Below, one piece after another: positions 6,279 to 14,050 of a DNA stretch of 20,897 nt. Each line of letters begins with the position of its first letter. The first letter of the stretch is position 1. Position numbers and translations under genes: made by a program. Source of the stretch: a virus; the IMG/VR virus record IMGVR_UViG_3300005470_000022, positions 1-20,897 of that record; one strand, 5' to 3'. The notes below the pieces were generated by a model, which ran no database searches, was not told the DNA's origin, and saw only the letters and a list, made by a program, of their open reading frames with translations.

Positions 6279-9278
6279 TCAAATATATTGCAAATTTGTG
6301 GCGATTGAATCTGTTTTTTCTTTCGCCAATTTTGCTATAAGCGCGTTCATATCTTCAGCGTTAACCGTTCGCCCTTCAATTACCCGCGGTGCTGCGCCAT
6401 TGATATTGTCGCCAGATCCGGCCACCTCAAGGTCTACCGCGAATCGAAAATGCAGAGACTTTCCTTGCATAACAAGGTCTGCACATTCAGAAACATACGG
6501 CAGTGAATCAATAACAAGGCGTGCATTGCCGTCGTTTAGCAGACCACGCCACATTTCAATCGCTTCATTCGCTCGATCAGCCATATCGCCAGTAATATTG
6601 CCGCCGTTCTGTTCCATTTCAAATCGGTTCTTGTGGGCAAGGTCTCTGATCCATAAAAATTTAGATAGCATCCGATCAGGATTTTCTTTTCTGTCACGCA
6701 CCATCAACGGCCAGTTGCGGACGAACCTATCTCGGCGTGTCTGCTCTGTTTCGTATCCGGCGTGAACAATACATGTTTCTTGAGCCGGGATAAGAAAAGT
6801 ACGGCCAGCACCTTTGTTAATTTCTGTTTCCGGATGCTCGTGCACCAACCCAAAAAACTTTATCGACTTATGATTTCGAAACAGTCGACATGGTAGGTCC
6901 GTCTTCATGACCGACGGTGGTTCGGCGGTATAGTGGTGCTGGTGGATAGCGTATGAATCGAATTCATTTTCACGCAAGTACTTAAAAACCCGGTGCTGGT
7001 GCTGCCAAATTTCGTCGGCATCAATCCACAAGATCCAGTCTTTTGTAGCTCGCTCTATTGTCAAATTTCTTGCTGGACCAAAACCCATTTCCGTTGGGCT
7101 TTGTGGCAGATAGAAAATATTTGCCGAAGGTATTATGCGTTTTATAGTCCGTTCTGTTGCGCAGAGTGAATCTCCCTGGTAATCAATCCCAATGACAAAT
7201 TCATCGGCTAAATACTTAACCGATCGCAGCGTCTTTGCCAGCATGTCTCCTTCTGCATCGACAATCATGCAACACGACAGCGTTTGCTTTGGTGCCTGGA
7301 CTGCAAACTTGCGATCATAATTGATATCGCGAATATCGTCATATTTGTCTACCGTCCAGGACCAGACCATATTCCCAAGAATATCTTGCCGGCGGTTGTC
7401 ATTATCACGGACATACAGCACTTGCAAATCCTTTTTGTGGCCGACAATGTCGAGTATATCTGCCTCCTCAAAATGGTGGACGTGTTCTATCGGAGTTGTC
7501 CGATCCTGGACATTCGCATCGTGTGGACCATGCGGTGTCGTCAGAATGATCCGCCCGCCAGGCTTTACAATCTTTTCGACTGAAGTGAGAAATTTATGAT
7601 AGTCGTTGATGTGCTCAAGGACTTCGGTGCAAATCACCAGGTCAAAATCAGGTGTGGTTACGTCTTCAGGGGTTATTACAGGATAAAACCTTACATTCCC
7701 GACATTATGTTGCGCTGTGAACCGACGCGCTTCATGGATTTGTTTGTCGGATAGATCGACCCCGGTGAATTGCAGTGACTTAAATTCATTTGCCCATGCG
7801 TGAGTATTCTGCCCAACACAGCAACCATAGTCAAGAATACGGCTGCCTTCAGGCATTTTTGATAGGTAATCGGTGATAGATTTTAGTCTGGGAATTCTAT
7901 TGAGAACATGTTGAAAATCTCCCAGCCTGTGGTCGTTGTTTATTTTTTGGTGGTATTCCGCCTGAGCGTTGTAGAATTCCGAGGTTTCCTTTCCGTCTGT
8001 TTTCGCATAAGACGGATACGTCTCAGATGTTCCCGGTAAATTGTCTGCTCTAAGTCCGTACTTTTCGGCCAGCTTGCCCGCCGCATGAATGTCTGAATAG
8101 TACATAAAATGCCGGTAAAGGCGTTCTTTATCGCTTGTCCTGGCCTTAAAATCATCATTGATAAGCTGTTCAAGCCCATCGACAGAAGCAGTGATCGAAT
8201 ACTCATGGCAGGCCCCCAATGCTTTTTTGTGAAGCTGCAACCACTTGTCTGGATTTTTCGAAATATAAGAAACAGCCTTAACCGTGTTTGCGATCACCGA
8301 CCTGGAAGATCCATCATGGTCAATCCAGTATACTCCTCCATTTTGCAATGTCTCAGGTAGTGCGCCAACCCTGGTTGCTACAATTGGCGTCCCTGCCGCC
8401 TGCTGCTCCATGACGGTAATGCATGACGTTTCTTCAAACTCTGTGGGATATACATGTAGCCAGCAGTTAGCTTGGATCACTGCCAGTTCTTGTTTTGATA
8501 AGAATCCAATATTCTCAACGTTTGGCATTTCGCTACATCGTCGGTACAGGTAGCCATACTGCCCAGCCATTGCCGGGTGACTGTGGTTATAGCTGCACAC
8601 CAGCAATTTTATTTCTGGATCGACTTTCGCCAACTGATCCATTACCCCATTTTCACCGACCAAATTTACCAGCCCCCTTTCCGGTCGGTGAGAATACAGA
8701 ATTGTTTTTGACCGCTGCTTCCGTTCTGGATTATGTGCCGTTGGATACAGGTCCAGCCGGATGCCGTTCCTAAATACTGCTGTGTTCGATACGCCGTAAA
8801 CACTTTTTACCTGTTCCGCATGCCAGTCAGACACTGCAAGAATACGGTCAACGTTCCACTGCTGTGCCATGATGCCGCCGATATAGCGCTTGAGCGCCAG
8901 GTCATGAGTCCACCAGTAGTTCAGCTTGCTGTTGTACTGCTGTGTGAATATACCCGGCGCGCGCTGCGCTATCAGCACGTCGTGCGGTATCGATCTAGCA
9001 TGCGCCTGGAAATTTGACCCAAATGGCGTCTGTTCGTTTTGGTCACCGACAGGTAAATACACCACACCGTTTACTGTTTTCGGTGTGTTATCAGGTATCC
9101 GTGAAAAAACGAATGCTGAGTGACCTCTTTTTGCCATCTCTTCGGCTGCCATTAGCCCCATCGTTTCAGAACCACCAAGGCTTTCGGCAGGCTTTGTGAT
9201 ATTTCCTTTTTCGTCGCGCACTTCTGTTAGTGTCAGCCCATCGAATGGCATTCCATTGACATACATAAATATTTTCAT
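6279..9278 (-). CDS. Trifunctional fusion: GT4 glycosyltransferase - SAM methyltransferase - GT2 glycosyltransferase
   Basis: A 999-residue protein with three enzyme domains. Residues 1-375 are a GT-B/GT4-type glycosyltransferase: GGSETMGLMAAEEMA at 35-49, ILYSHRPERGL at 193-203, and FEETSCITVMEQQAAGTPIV at 281-300, which carries the C-terminal sugar-nucleotide motif. Residues 435-625 are a class I methyltransferase with ILDYGCCVGQ at 481-490, FTGVDLS at 504-510, FDLVICTEVLEHI at 545-557 and VKPGGRIILTTP at 571-582. Residues 664-880 are a GT-A/GT2 domain with MGFGPARNLT at 731-740 and the metal-binding WIDADE at 751-756. The C-terminal 120 residues are unassigned. I chose ATG 9278; in-frame TTG 9305 and GTG 9287 lie upstream and overlap the preceding gene. 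It probably builds or caps a methylated glycan in the cytoplasm. Acceptor unknown. Confidence 0.9.
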   Translation of the reverse strand: MKIFMYVNGMPFDGLTLTEVRDEKGNITKPAESLGGSETMGLMAAEEMAKRGHSAFVFSRIPDNTPKTVNGVVYLPVGDQNEQTPFGSNFQAHARSIPHDVLIAQRAPGIFTQQYNSKLNYWWTHDLALKRYIGGIMAQQWNVDRILAVSDWHAEQVKSVYGVSNTAVFRNGIRLDLYPTAHNPERKQRSKTILYSHRPERGLVNLVGENGVMDQLAKVDPEIKLLVCSYNHSHPAMAGQYGYLYRRCSEMPNVENIGFLSKQELAVIQANCWLHVYPTEFEETSCITVMEQQAAGTPIVATRVGALPETLQNGGVYWIDHDGSSRSVIANTVKAVSYISKNPDKWLQLHKKALGACHEYSITASVDGLEQLINDDFKARTSDKERLYRHFMYYSDIHAAGKLAEKYGLRADNLPGTSETYPSYAKTDGKETSEFYNAQAEYHQKINNDHRLGDFQHVLNRIPRLKSITDYLSKMPEGSRILDYGCCVGQNTHAWANEFKSLQFTGVDLSDKQIHEARRFTAQHNVGNVRFYPVITPEDVTTPDFDLVICTEVLEHINDYHKFLTSVEKIVKPGGRIILTTPHGPHDANVQDRTTPIEHVHHFEEADILDIVGHKKDLQVLYVRDNDNRRQDILGNMVWSWTVDKYDDIRDINYDRKFAVQAPKQTLSCCMIVDAEGDMLAKTLRSVKYLADEFVIGIDYQGDSLCATERTIKRIIPSANIFYLPQSPTEMGFGPARNLTIERATKDWILWIDADEIWQHQHRVFKYLRENEFDSYAIHQHHYTAEPPSVMKTDLPCRLFRNHKSIKFFGLVHEHPETEINKGAGRTFLIPAQETCIVHAGYETEQTRRDRFVRNWPLMVRDRKENPDRMLSKFLWIRDLAHKNRFEMEQNGGNITGDMADRANEAIEMWRGLLNDGNARLVIDSLPYVSECADLVMQGKSLHFRFAVDLEVAGSGDNINGAAPRVIEGRTVNAEDMNALIAKLAKEKTDSIATNLQYI

Positions 9279-9283
9279 AGTTT

Positions 9284-10243
9284 TCACACAAAAAGTGGTT
9301 GCCAATAATATGACACAATCTCATCCCATTTAACAGCGGTGTAAGCCGGTGTATGCTGGATTGTGTCTGTTTCGTTCAGAAGAAATTTATCAAACGGGAT
9401 ATAGTCGCCGACAGTATCGGCCAGCGCCCCGCAAAGATTTACAACCGGTTTGCATCCGCAGTATTGTGCCTTCAACGCATTCAGGCAAAACAGCTCAGCA
9501 TCTGGCTTGTTCAGCGGCAAACACCAGTACTCTGCGCGCCAATATTCTTCCTCGATCTGCTCTTTCGGCAGTTCGCCTAACGCAATTATCTGGTCCTGCC
9601 GCATCAGGTGTTTTATTGTGTTTTTCAGCACTGTATCCTGGCACATTGCGTCAAAGTTACGGAAACCATAAGCAATACGAAGTTCTATTGCCGGGTAATG
9701 CAACCTCAACACCTGCCAGTTTTGCAGTAACTGCAAAAGTCCACGATCTGGGCTGCTGCAATACAGCATAGTGTTCGGATCTTTGTCGGATTTATTTCTA
9801 TCAAGTGACAATGTGTCTACACCTAAAGGTATAGCACATGACTTATCAACTGGAACAAATAAATTTCGCGACTCGTGGTATCGGGAAATATTGACAAAGT
9901 AATTTATCTTATCCATCGGCCATTTTTTTTCTACCTCAGCAGACCAATGGATATTGCGATAGCAGGATAACCCCTGTAACCAAGGCAGTTTATCCTTGAA
10001 CGTTATAAAAATCGTATTTGCCGGATCTTCTACCGAACACTTTTCACGCGGTTGATACCTTACCCCATGTCGCTCTGTGTTGTTGCCATCTTTTTGACTG
10101 TGATAAACATCAACCGAGTACCCGGCGCGAACCAGCGCTTCAGATAGCAGAACAACCGCCTCTTCCGACCCGCCCAAAAACCGATCGATATCGTCTGGGC
10201 ACCAGCCACCAGCAACTTCATTCGTGTAAATTATGATTTTCAC
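9284..10243 (-). CDS. GT4-type glycosyltransferase (GT-B fold)
   Basis: A 319-residue protein starting at GTG 10243 (MKIIIYTNEVAGGWCPDD), overlapping the upstream small gene as GTGA with AAGG in front. FLGGSEEAVVLLSEALVRAG is the N-terminal glycine-loop region of GT4-like enzymes. LYCSSPDRGLLQLLQNW marks the start of the C-terminal Rossmann domain, and the motif region near AEYWCLPLNKPDAELFCLNA carries the donor-binding Glu. It resembles the first domain of the following fusion protein in several places (GGSE, YCS/YSHxPxRGL), suggesting a tandem duplication. No membrane segment or signal peptide is seen, so it acts in the cytoplasm. Donor and acceptor are unknown. Glycosylation of a virion protein or synthesis of a glycan intermediate with the fusion enzyme is the simplest idea. 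Confidence 0.85.
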   Translation of the reverse strand: MKIIIYTNEVAGGWCPDDIDRFLGGSEEAVVLLSEALVRAGYSVDVYHSQKDGNNTERHGVRYQPREKCSVEDPANTIFITFKDKLPWLQGLSCYRNIHWSAEVEKKWPMDKINYFVNISRYHESRNLFVPVDKSCAIPLGVDTLSLDRNKSDKDPNTMLYCSSPDRGLLQLLQNWQVLRLHYPAIELRIAYGFRNFDAMCQDTVLKNTIKHLMRQDQIIALGELPKEQIEEEYWRAEYWCLPLNKPDAELFCLNALKAQYCGCKPVVNLCGALADTVGDYIPFDKFLLNETDTIQHTPAYTAVKWDEIVSYYWQPLFV

Positions 10244-10509
10244 TTTTTCGCCTTAGGCGGTCTGCCACGACGTGTTTCTTGCTTGGTCTGGCCTGTGTTC
10301 TGTAGCGCTTCATTTTTCGCCTTCAGAATATCGATCTGCGCCAACAATATTTCGCGTTCGCATTCCAAATCGATTATCCTCTGAGCGTTTTGATCAGCGA
10401 TCTCTGTCATCGCCTGCAACTCTGCCTCTAGCAGGCTGGAATCAACTGCATTTTTAACAGTGTCGATGCCAGCCGAGCTAGTAGGTTCAGGTACGCCAAC
10501 AAGAGCCAT
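10240..10509 (-). CDS. Small coiled-coil protein with AT-hook-like C-terminus
   Basis: 89 residues from ATG 10509, which is preceded by GGGGGTAGTCTT; an upstream TTG at 10536 lacks such a site. Residues 25-65 form a predicted coiled coil (DSSLLEAELQAMTEIADQNA, then RIIDLECEREILLAQIDILK). The C-terminus ends TRRGRPPKAKK, whose RGRP core is the AT-hook minor-groove DNA-binding motif. It follows the major capsid gene and precedes the glycosyltransferases. Small proteins with this basic end are common after phage capsid genes and are generally unannotated. Possible roles are a minor head protein touching packaged DNA or a head assembly factor. Both are inference. Confidence 0.7.
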   Translation of the reverse strand: MALVGVPEPTSSAGIDTVKNAVDSSLLEAELQAMTEIADQNAQRIIDLECEREILLAQIDILKAKNEALQNTGQTKQETRRGRPPKAKK

Positions 10510-10538
10510 AAGACTACCCCCATAAATTATGTTCAAAA

Positions 10539-11492
10539 CTAATCAACGTCCTTTACCAACACCCCGAGGGCTTTGGACATGACTTTTTCATCCTGGTAAT
10601 ATCCCAGTTCGATTTCGTCGGACTTGATTTTTGGGTCAAACGGATGACGCTCGACCGACATGTTCGCCAGTCCAGGCCGATTCCAGCGGAAAGTGTAGCC
10701 GAAAGACGGCATTTCCATTGACGGGCGCTGCGGGCAATAATACAAAAGGACCTTATCGCCCCACATCTGCGTGAGCGACATCGCGATCCCTTCCTCGGAG
10801 GTATTACGATATGCCCCGCCGACGTAAAGGCCCTCAAGTTCAAGCAATTGTGCCGCTTGTTCTTTCGTCGCATTCTGGCCACCGCCGCTGACACCGGCCT
10901 TGTTAACCTTGTCGATTACCTGAGCGTTTCGCGAAAACAGCCGCCAAGCAATATCGCCAAAGACAGCACGGTTCGGGCGATACCCGGTTTGATCAGCCTG
11001 TTCGTCGATCGCGGTCCAGATATCTTCCAGCGGGCGACTATTGGCGTAATCGGTCCAGGCACTGCCAACCGTGAATTGGGTCGATACGTTGGTTGCAGTA
11101 GTCACATGCACCGAAACCCGCATTTCCCAATCCAAATAAAGCTGGTCCTGAAGGAAAAACAACCTCCCCTCTTCCACGTCGCGAACAAAAGCGGGATCAG
11201 CGTTGGCCCGATCTTCGATCGTCGTCGGGACTTTCAACGCGTAGTTTTTGCAAAAATACGATTCTGACGAAACCTGAAAACTGACCTTGTTGGCCTCAGT
11301 TCCAGGCGCTCGCAGCGTATTATTGACGCGGAACAAGTCCGCTTGGTTGTACGTTTTGATCATGTCCGATTGGTTTTGAACATTGACAATCGGGAAGATC
11401 ATATCGGCAACGAATCCCATCGGGCGGTAATTCATCGCCAGGTTGGTCAGGTGCTTGTCAACATGCACCGTGCGACCCTGTAAGTATCCCAT
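10539..11492 (-). CDS. Major capsid protein
   Basis: A 317-residue protein beginning MGYLQGRTVHVDKHLTNLAM. The sequence has the pattern of a HK97-fold capsid protein of the group found with Mu-like proteases: an N-terminal stretch with FVADMIFPIVNVQNQSD, an E-loop-like region (APGTEANKVSFQVSSE) and a helical spine (DPAFVRDVEEGRLFFLQDQL). It then shows P-domain strands and a C-terminal region with GYTFRWNRPGLANMSVERH. The ATG at 11492 follows GGGAGGTAACC, the strongest Shine-Dalgarno of the region, as expected for the most abundant virion protein. It sits after protease/scaffold and decoration genes, the standard order. No large N-terminal delta domain is visible, consistent with a separate scaffold protein. 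Confidence 0.88.
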   Translation of the reverse strand: MGYLQGRTVHVDKHLTNLAMNYRPMGFVADMIFPIVNVQNQSDMIKTYNQADLFRVNNTLRAPGTEANKVSFQVSSESYFCKNYALKVPTTIEDRANADPAFVRDVEEGRLFFLQDQLYLDWEMRVSVHVTTATNVSTQFTVGSAWTDYANSRPLEDIWTAIDEQADQTGYRPNRAVFGDIAWRLFSRNAQVIDKVNKAGVSGGGQNATKEQAAQLLELEGLYVGGAYRNTSEEGIAMSLTQMWGDKVLLYYCPQRPSMEMPSFGYTFRWNRPGLANMSVERHPFDPKIKSDEIELGYYQDEKVMSKALGVLVKDVD

Positions 11493-11502
11493 GGTTACCT
11501 CC

Positions 11503-12252
11503 CTAGATTCCTACATCTAGCGACGAAGTCGCATAGTGTGGCGTTGCGAAATTAACGGCAGCCCAGAACGCGGCACCGGATGCGGCGGCAGCAGAAGCAC
11601 GACCGATAATCACATCACCTGACCCGGCATCGATCAGATATCCACCAGTCGTTATTTTCAGCGAACTATCAGCGGTTACACCCGCCCCAGCCTTGGCGGA
11701 TACACGCCCAACAGCCTTTGCCGTCACTGTACCACCTGATGTGGCGCCATCGATAATAACACCACCGGCGACTGAGCTTGAGGCAGCGACGTTGCCAGTG
11801 CTAAAGTCAATCGCCAAACCAGCGGCTGAAGACAGGTTGGCCGCTGCCGAAACCTCGAAAACATCCGCGATATTATCGTACTGTTTCGGCGCGACGAAAT
11901 TGAACATGCCATAACCAACAGCCCCGGACGCTACGGATGCCAGCGATCTGCCGACAACGTATTTCCCCTGAGTAGCGGTGATAAAATACCCGGACGTGGT
12001 GACGGTTACTTGCGCACCGGCGGCTACAGTGGCTCCAGCGGTGAACTTCATTATACCGTCCCAGCCCTGGGTCACATGCTCACCGGATTTTCCAACATAC
12101 TGCAAAATACCGGTTGCGTCAGAACCGTTATTTGCCAGAATACCAGTTGCCTGATTTACAGCTTTGTAAATTGCCCCGGTCCCGGCGTTAGTGGTATCGA
12201 TATCCTCGGCAGCCTTAAAAGACCACGTTCGAAAATCATTCTGAATAGCCAT
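11503..12252 (-). CDS. Head decoration protein (DUF2190-like) with internal duplication
   Basis: A 249-residue Ala/Gly/Ser/Thr-rich, beta-strand-rich protein between the protease/scaffold and major capsid genes, where DUF2190-type decoration or stabilising proteins are found. Two similar segments are visible: residues about 71-122 (QVTVTTSGYFITATQGKYVV then ending NFVAP) and about 187-238 (SLKITTGGYLIDAGSGDVII then ending NFATP). The protein therefore looks like two copies of a single decoration domain in tandem. The opening FKAAEDIDTTNAGTGAIYKA fits the family. The start ATG shares a base with the protease stop (TAATG) and follows GGGAGGGCC. It probably sits on the outer capsid surface; trimer formation is known for related proteins but not testable here. 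Confidence 0.78.
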   Translation of the reverse strand: MAIQNDFRTWSFKAAEDIDTTNAGTGAIYKAVNQATGILANNGSDATGILQYVGKSGEHVTQGWDGIMKFTAGATVAAGAQVTVTTSGYFITATQGKYVVGRSLASVASGAVGYGMFNFVAPKQYDNIADVFEVSAAANLSSAAGLAIDFSTGNVAASSSVAGGVIIDGATSGGTVTAKAVGRVSAKAGAGVTADSSLKITTGGYLIDAGSGDVIIGRASAAAASGAAFWAAVNFATPHYATSSLDVGI

Positions 12253-12815
12253 TAGGCCCTCCCTTCCGCGATATCAGCGGTCCATCGGTGATAATCGGCG
12301 AACAGCTTTTGGTTGCTGGCGATCACCAGTTCGAAAGCCTCGCTGTAGGTTGCATTGGTTTGCGCCCGAACTTTTGCAATTTCATTTTCGAGCAATTGAT
12401 CCGGCGTCAAAGTACTTCCTTTGCCGCTTTCATCAGCGTTGGCCGCAGTTTCACCGGGTTTCATTGCGTCGGTGTATGCCACAGCAACTTTCCTCGCCAG
12501 ATCAGCCGATAAATGCAGTTCGGCGGTGTCGGTGAAATTGGCCTTTTGCCCGTCCAGGTGCTTTTCGATTTCTAACAGCATCGCAGGCGGCAGTTTTCCG
12601 GCCTTGCTATCCTCGCGATACCCGGCAAGAATGGCTTCTTTTTGCTGTGCGAATTTATGCTCAATCGCCTCTTGCGCGAAAGTCTGAAGCTGTTTTTCGG
12701 CCTCGCTGAATTTCTGGTCTCTGTCTTTCAGCGAAACCTCCAATTCACCTAGGCGTTTTTTCAACGCTTCGTTTTCCTTCACAATGGCGTCTTGAGCGGC
12801 GGTTGAATCACTCAT
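12252..12815 (-). CDS. Nested scaffold protein (in-frame internal start)
   Basis: An internal ATG at 12815 (MSDSTAAQDAIVKENEALKK) is preceded by GAGAGG with a six-base spacer (GAGAGGAAAGAG then ATG), an excellent ribosome binding site inside the protease gene. It would give a 187-residue protein identical to the protease C-terminus. The first part is a coiled coil (ALKKRLGELEVSLKDRDQKF), the rest is helical and charged, and it ends YHRWTADIAEGRA. This mirrors lambda C/Nu3 and Mu I/Z, where the scaffold is made in excess from a start within the protease gene. The C-terminal end would bind the major capsid protein. The nested product is inferred from the site alone. Confidence 0.75.
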   Translation of the reverse strand: MSDSTAAQDAIVKENEALKKRLGELEVSLKDRDQKFSEAEKQLQTFAQEAIEHKFAQQKEAILAGYREDSKAGKLPPAMLLEIEKHLDGQKANFTDTAELHLSADLARKVAVAYTDAMKPGETAANADESGKGSTLTPDQLLENEIAKVRAQTNATYSEAFELVIASNQKLFADYHRWTADIAEGRA

Positions 12816-13319
12816 CTCTTTCCTCTCAATTTGTGTTTTTTCTAGCTTCGGTTCTGAAAACGTCAGCATTTGCTGGGTTTTGCTGGTTTCCATCGCCGGA
12901 ATTATTTCTGTCAGATACGCTTGCAAATCCTGAATGGATTTAACTGCTGGAATATCTGCACCAAGTAGGGCTATGGCGGTAATATACCAACCAAAATTAG
13001 CCTCATGATTCATTTCCACGGATACCGAAGTGAAACGTTCTTTTTCAATACTTTCGAAAAGGATATCCGGCATATTTTCAAAGTCTGCCGTTATCTTGTC
13101 TTCCTTTACCGCGAAGTTTTGCGCGTAGCCTAGCGCCGGGTCGCCGTCTGTCTGACCGGCAAGAATCTGTTTTTCGCTATGCCCTAACTTCAGCGGTATT
13201 TTGTGTTTTTGTGACAGCTGGTTTGTGTTTTTGACAATTTCTTCCAAATCTTCGGCAACGAACTTCATGTAGTTCCAGGTGCCGACACCAAAGATTTCTA
13301 CGCCTGATAATTTCGCCAT
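12252..13319 (-). CDS. Mu gpI-like prohead protease with C-terminal scaffold domain
   Basis: A 355-residue protein. Residues 1-150 resemble phage I-like/Mu gpI prohead proteases: NYMKFVAEDLEEIVKNTNQL, then IPLKLGHSEKQ with a likely catalytic His and FTSVSVEMNHE with a likely catalytic Ser, then WYITAIALLGADIPAV. The remainder, from about residue 169, is a charged coiled-coil scaffold. I start it at ATG 13319 (MAKLSGVEIFGVG), which has GAGG eight bases upstream. The reading frame is open further, to a possible start at 13442, but that would run through the microprotein gene in another frame and would add a very basic 41-residue stretch unlike the family. The protease would cleave the scaffold and itself during head maturation. 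Confidence 0.83.
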   Translation of the reverse strand: MAKLSGVEIFGVGTWNYMKFVAEDLEEIVKNTNQLSQKHKIPLKLGHSEKQILAGQTDGDPALGYAQNFAVKEDKITADFENMPDILFESIEKERFTSVSVEMNHEANFGWYITAIALLGADIPAVKSIQDLQAYLTEIIPAMETSKTQQMLTFSEPKLEKTQIERKEMSDSTAAQDAIVKENEALKKRLGELEVSLKDRDQKFSEAEKQLQTFAQEAIEHKFAQQKEAILAGYREDSKAGKLPPAMLLEIEKHLDGQKANFTDTAELHLSADLARKVAVAYTDAMKPGETAANADESGKGSTLTPDQLLENEIAKVRAQTNATYSEAFELVIASNQKLFADYHRWTADIAEGRA

Positions 13320-13329
13320 AGTATGTGCC

Positions 13330-13455
13330 TCAGCATTTACCCTTTTTACCGCCTTTCTGCGTCCCAGATGGGGAACCGGTTCCTTGCCCTTTACCTTGCC
13401 CACGTCCATCTTTCTGGCCTTGACCTTTCGGCCCACGACCATTTTTATTCGGCAT
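13330..13455 (-). CDS. 41-residue Gly/Lys/Gln-rich microprotein
   Basis: Starts at ATG 13455 (MPNKNGRGPKGQGQKDGRGQ) and ends KKGKC before a TGA. Fourteen of 41 residues are Gly and eight are Lys, with Gln and Arg making up much of the rest, so it is a disordered, strongly basic chain with a single terminal Cys. The ribosome binding site AAGGAG with a seven-base spacer is one of the best in the window, and it overlaps the stop of the preceding gene. That makes translation likely despite the small size. The gene lies between an unknown probable virion gene and the protease. No family is recognised with confidence. The basic composition suggests binding to nucleic acid or to the acidic portal linker, which is only a guess. 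Confidence 0.62.
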   Translation of the reverse strand: MPNKNGRGPKGQGQKDGRGQGKGQGTGSPSGTQKGGKKGKC

Positions 13456-13466
13456 TGTTATTCTCC

Positions 13467-14042
13467 TTAGTAGACATCTTCGTGTTCATACCACTCGCCA
13501 ACGTACGATATGGTATTTGCAGCTGCACCTGATACTATCAAGAAAGCGTATTGCGTCCCAGCCTTAAGAATAATTTCTCTTTCACGACTGACGATACCTT
13601 CAGCCACAGACTTTGACGGTGTGGCCCCAGCAACGCCCTTGGATTGGCTGAATATCAGCGTACCGGTATTGACCAGTACAGGCGCTAAACGCAGACTGTT
13701 TACGCTTGTGAACTCGCTATTGCGATCGTTATTAAGCGGCGTAACAACGGAACCAGCTGACGCTACGTCGTAACTCGAACCTTCGTATATGTAGAATGAC
13801 GTTTTGCTTTGCCCTTCGACCTCGAAAATCAGGTGTGTTTTTCGCCCGGTCGTCGGTGTTTGAAACGTAAATAGGATTTCTTCGGTATCGTCTTTCGTAT
13901 CGAACCCAGCCACATAAAAATGCCGCCCTGCATGTATTTCATGGTGCTCATAGTGCATTTGGTATTGACAATTTGACACCAGATCGTATCCAACCGGCTG
14001 AACTATTAACGCACTGTTGCTGTTCTGAATGTATCCGTTCAT
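13467..14042 (-). CDS. Unknown probable virion protein, head module
   Basis: A 191-residue protein starting MNGYIQNSNSALIVQPVGYD. It is rich in predicted beta-strands (THLIFEVEGQSKTSFYIYEG, REIILKAGTQYAFLIVSG) and resembles a jelly-roll or beta-sandwich structural protein. It has no signal peptide and no catalytic motif I can identify. It lies between the portal fusion and the protease genes, with GGGGG upstream of ATG 14042. Position and fold type suggest a head accessory, decoration or fibre-like protein, but I do not recognise a named family. Confidence 0.6.
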   Translation of the reverse strand: MNGYIQNSNSALIVQPVGYDLVSNCQYQMHYEHHEIHAGRHFYVAGFDTKDDTEEILFTFQTPTTGRKTHLIFEVEGQSKTSFYIYEGSSYDVASAGSVVTPLNNDRNSEFTSVNSLRLAPVLVNTGTLIFSQSKGVAGATPSKSVAEGIVSREREIILKAGTQYAFLIVSGAAANTISYVGEWYEHEDVY

Positions 14043-14050
14043 GTGGCCCC

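Noticed and set aside
13320-13442. Upstream extension of the protease frame to a possible start at 13442
   Set aside because: The added 41 residues are very basic and unlike the family, overlap the microprotein in another frame, and the ATG at 13319 has its own GAGG site.
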